A stretch of 6,011 bases of DNA. Origin: an uncultured bacterium. GTDB lineage: Bacteria; Bdellovibrionota_C; UBA2361; JANWWW01. The stretch lies in NCBI GenBank assembly GCA_938038205.1, contig CALHSA010000040.1:1-6011 (forward strand), in the 5' to 3' direction. Below are positions 5,301 to 6,011 of this stretch, piece by piece. A program made the position numbers and the translations under genes. Below the pieces are notes generated by a model. The model worked only from the letters and a program-made list of their open reading frames with translations, made no database searches and was not told where the DNA came from. Within the stretch, counting starts at the first letter, position 1. Each line of letters starts with the position of its first letter.

Positions 5301-5538
5301 GTCCAATGACAGGCCTAGCTTTAAATTTTAAATTGCAACAACAAGACATTTTTTAAATTTAGTAAGCTTGCTAGGTTATAGTTTTAGGACTTAAACAAAG
5401 GAATGATTATATAAAAAAGGTATAAGTCTGATAAAAATAATAACGTTTGTTTTAAACAAATTATTAAAACTCTGTGCTTAAATATAAATAATATTGATAT
5501 TGATTTAGTTACAGCTTTTAAGAAAAAAAACTGAACTC
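5301..5538. other. AT-rich intergenic stretch; no gene seen
   Basis: No plausible coding frame was found on either strand. It contains a loose inverted repeat, CCTAGC (5314-5319) against GCTAGG (5370-5375), with partly matching TTTAAATTT/AAATTTA inside. It also has a 9-base direct repeat TTAAACAAA (5391-5399 and 5452-5460) and the longer inverted repeat listed separately. It is unusually long for the otherwise compact window and probably carries control sites for the gene starting at 5575. Confidence 0.5.
5438..5466. repeat. Inverted repeat, possible operator
   Basis: TTTGTTTTAAACAAA (5446-5460) is symmetric over 7 base pairs around a central T. It is enclosed by TAATAA (5438-5443) and TTATTA (5461-5466), which also pair after a CG bulge, giving 13 pairs in all. 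There is no T-tract typical of a terminator. It lies about 110 bases upstream of the start at 5575. Base bias makes AT palindromes common, but this one includes a G-C pair and extended flanks. Confidence 0.45.
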
Positions 5539-5567
5539 TTGCCTTAGGCTATAATTTTTTGTACTAT
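5539..5567 (+). promoter_or_regulatory. Possible promoter of the exported protein gene
   Basis: TTGCCT (5539-5544) and TACTAT (5562-5567) are 17 bases apart, the latter ending 7 bases before the ATG at 5575. A perfect TATAAT also occurs at 5550-5555, with no -35 at the right distance, and would give a leader of about 13 bases. Either arrangement implies a very short or absent leader, consistent with the lack of a Shine-Dalgarno. Confidence 0.4.
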
Positions 5568-5574
5568 ACTTGGC

Positions 5575-6011
5575 ATGGTTTTGAGATTTTGCTTAATGGT
5601 AATATTAGTTCTAAGCATTTCAGCTCAGAGGCAGATTTGGCTGAATGACAGGTATCCTGATGTTTGGGAAAAATTTATTCAGAACTCTTTAAACCCTGTA
5701 CCACCGAACCAGCATAATCAGTTTTATTCAACTCTAGCGATATCGCATGTCACGATTCGGGGTAGGCTTACTGGAGAACCGCTCAACCAGGGTGGGAAAA
5801 AGCTAGGTTATCTTTACAGGCCTGATGAGAGAGGTATAAATGTTCCAGTAAAGCTAACATATTTTGAGTACATTTGCTCAATGATGACATTATCAGTTGA
5901 ACCTAATTGTCAGTCACTAATAGGAACGAGATGTAATTATCCGTACGACTTTACTGGCGGCAGCGGGGGGTTCTGGCCAGTAATCATGGTCTACGAGTTG
6001 CCATCAGGTAC
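5575..6011 (+). CDS. Unrecognised exported protein, N-terminal part (runs off right edge)
   Basis: An open frame of 145 codons continues past the window. Residues 1-18 form a typical short signal peptide: Arg4, hydrophobic core CLMVILVLSIS, then Ala17 with likely cleavage before Gln18, so export to the periplasm or cell surface is expected. The exported part has no membrane segment, contains Cys101, Cys112 and Cys120, and has a glycine-rich GGSGG turn (128-132) before FWPVIMVYELP. The three cysteines could form disulfides once exported. There is no Shine-Dalgarno, and an in-frame TAG lies 10 codons upstream of the ATG, so the start is well bounded. The next Met (8) would destroy the signal peptide. 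No family was recognised. The preceding gene is separated by a strong terminator, so this begins a new unit. Confidence 0.7.
   Translation, partial: MVLRFCLMVILVLSISAQRQIWLNDRYPDVWEKFIQNSLNPVPPNQHNQFYSTLAISHVTIRGRLTGEPLNQGGKKLGYLYRPDERGINVPVKLTYFEYICSMMTLSVEPNCQSLIGTRCNYPYDFTGGSGGFWPVIMVYELPSG

Overview
The window is AT-rich bacterial chromosome holding housekeeping genes, with a few unusual accessory or lineage-specific genes between them. The nusA N-terminus, the form of PheS (with a CxxC...CxxC knuckle) and the small EWL...FVCDCLGLDP protein resemble deltaproteobacterial, Bdellovibrionota-like or related Gram-negative lineages. That placement is recalled from families, not computed. A periplasmic DsbA-type thiol oxidoreductase and a VirB2-like pilin precursor support a two-membrane cell.

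Minus strand (1-1761): three genes read leftward. First is a DsbA-family oxidoreductase with its own sigma70-like promoter. It is followed by a 132-residue VirB2/TrbC-like membrane protein with a strong Shine-Dalgarno, closed by a clear hairpin terminator at about 384-425. Then comes the start of nusA (transcription antitermination/termination factor), which runs off the left edge. The usual upstream partner rimP is absent.

Plus strand (1766-4731): pheS and pheT, overlapping by ATGA, encode the alpha and beta subunits of phenylalanyl-tRNA synthetase. They diverge from the DsbA gene through back-to-back promoters. PheT is short (639 aa) because the OB-fold tRNA-binding domain is missing, while the editing and ferredoxin-fold anticodon-binding parts are kept. 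PheS departs from several near-invariant active-site motifs.

Plus strand (4732-6011): a 209-base gap with several possible RNA hairpins leads to a textbook promoter (TTGACA-16-TATAAT, with a palindromic spacer). It drives a 92-residue helix-turn-helix-like protein that ends at a strong intrinsic terminator. After an AT-rich gap of about 355 bases with a notable inverted repeat, an unrecognised exported, cysteine-containing protein begins and runs off the right edge.

No mobile element, CRISPR array, tRNA or rRNA was seen. The least ordinary items are the lone VirB2-like pilin with paired cysteines next to a disulfide-forming enzyme, the remodelled PheRS, and the small regulator-like gene with an operator-like promoter.
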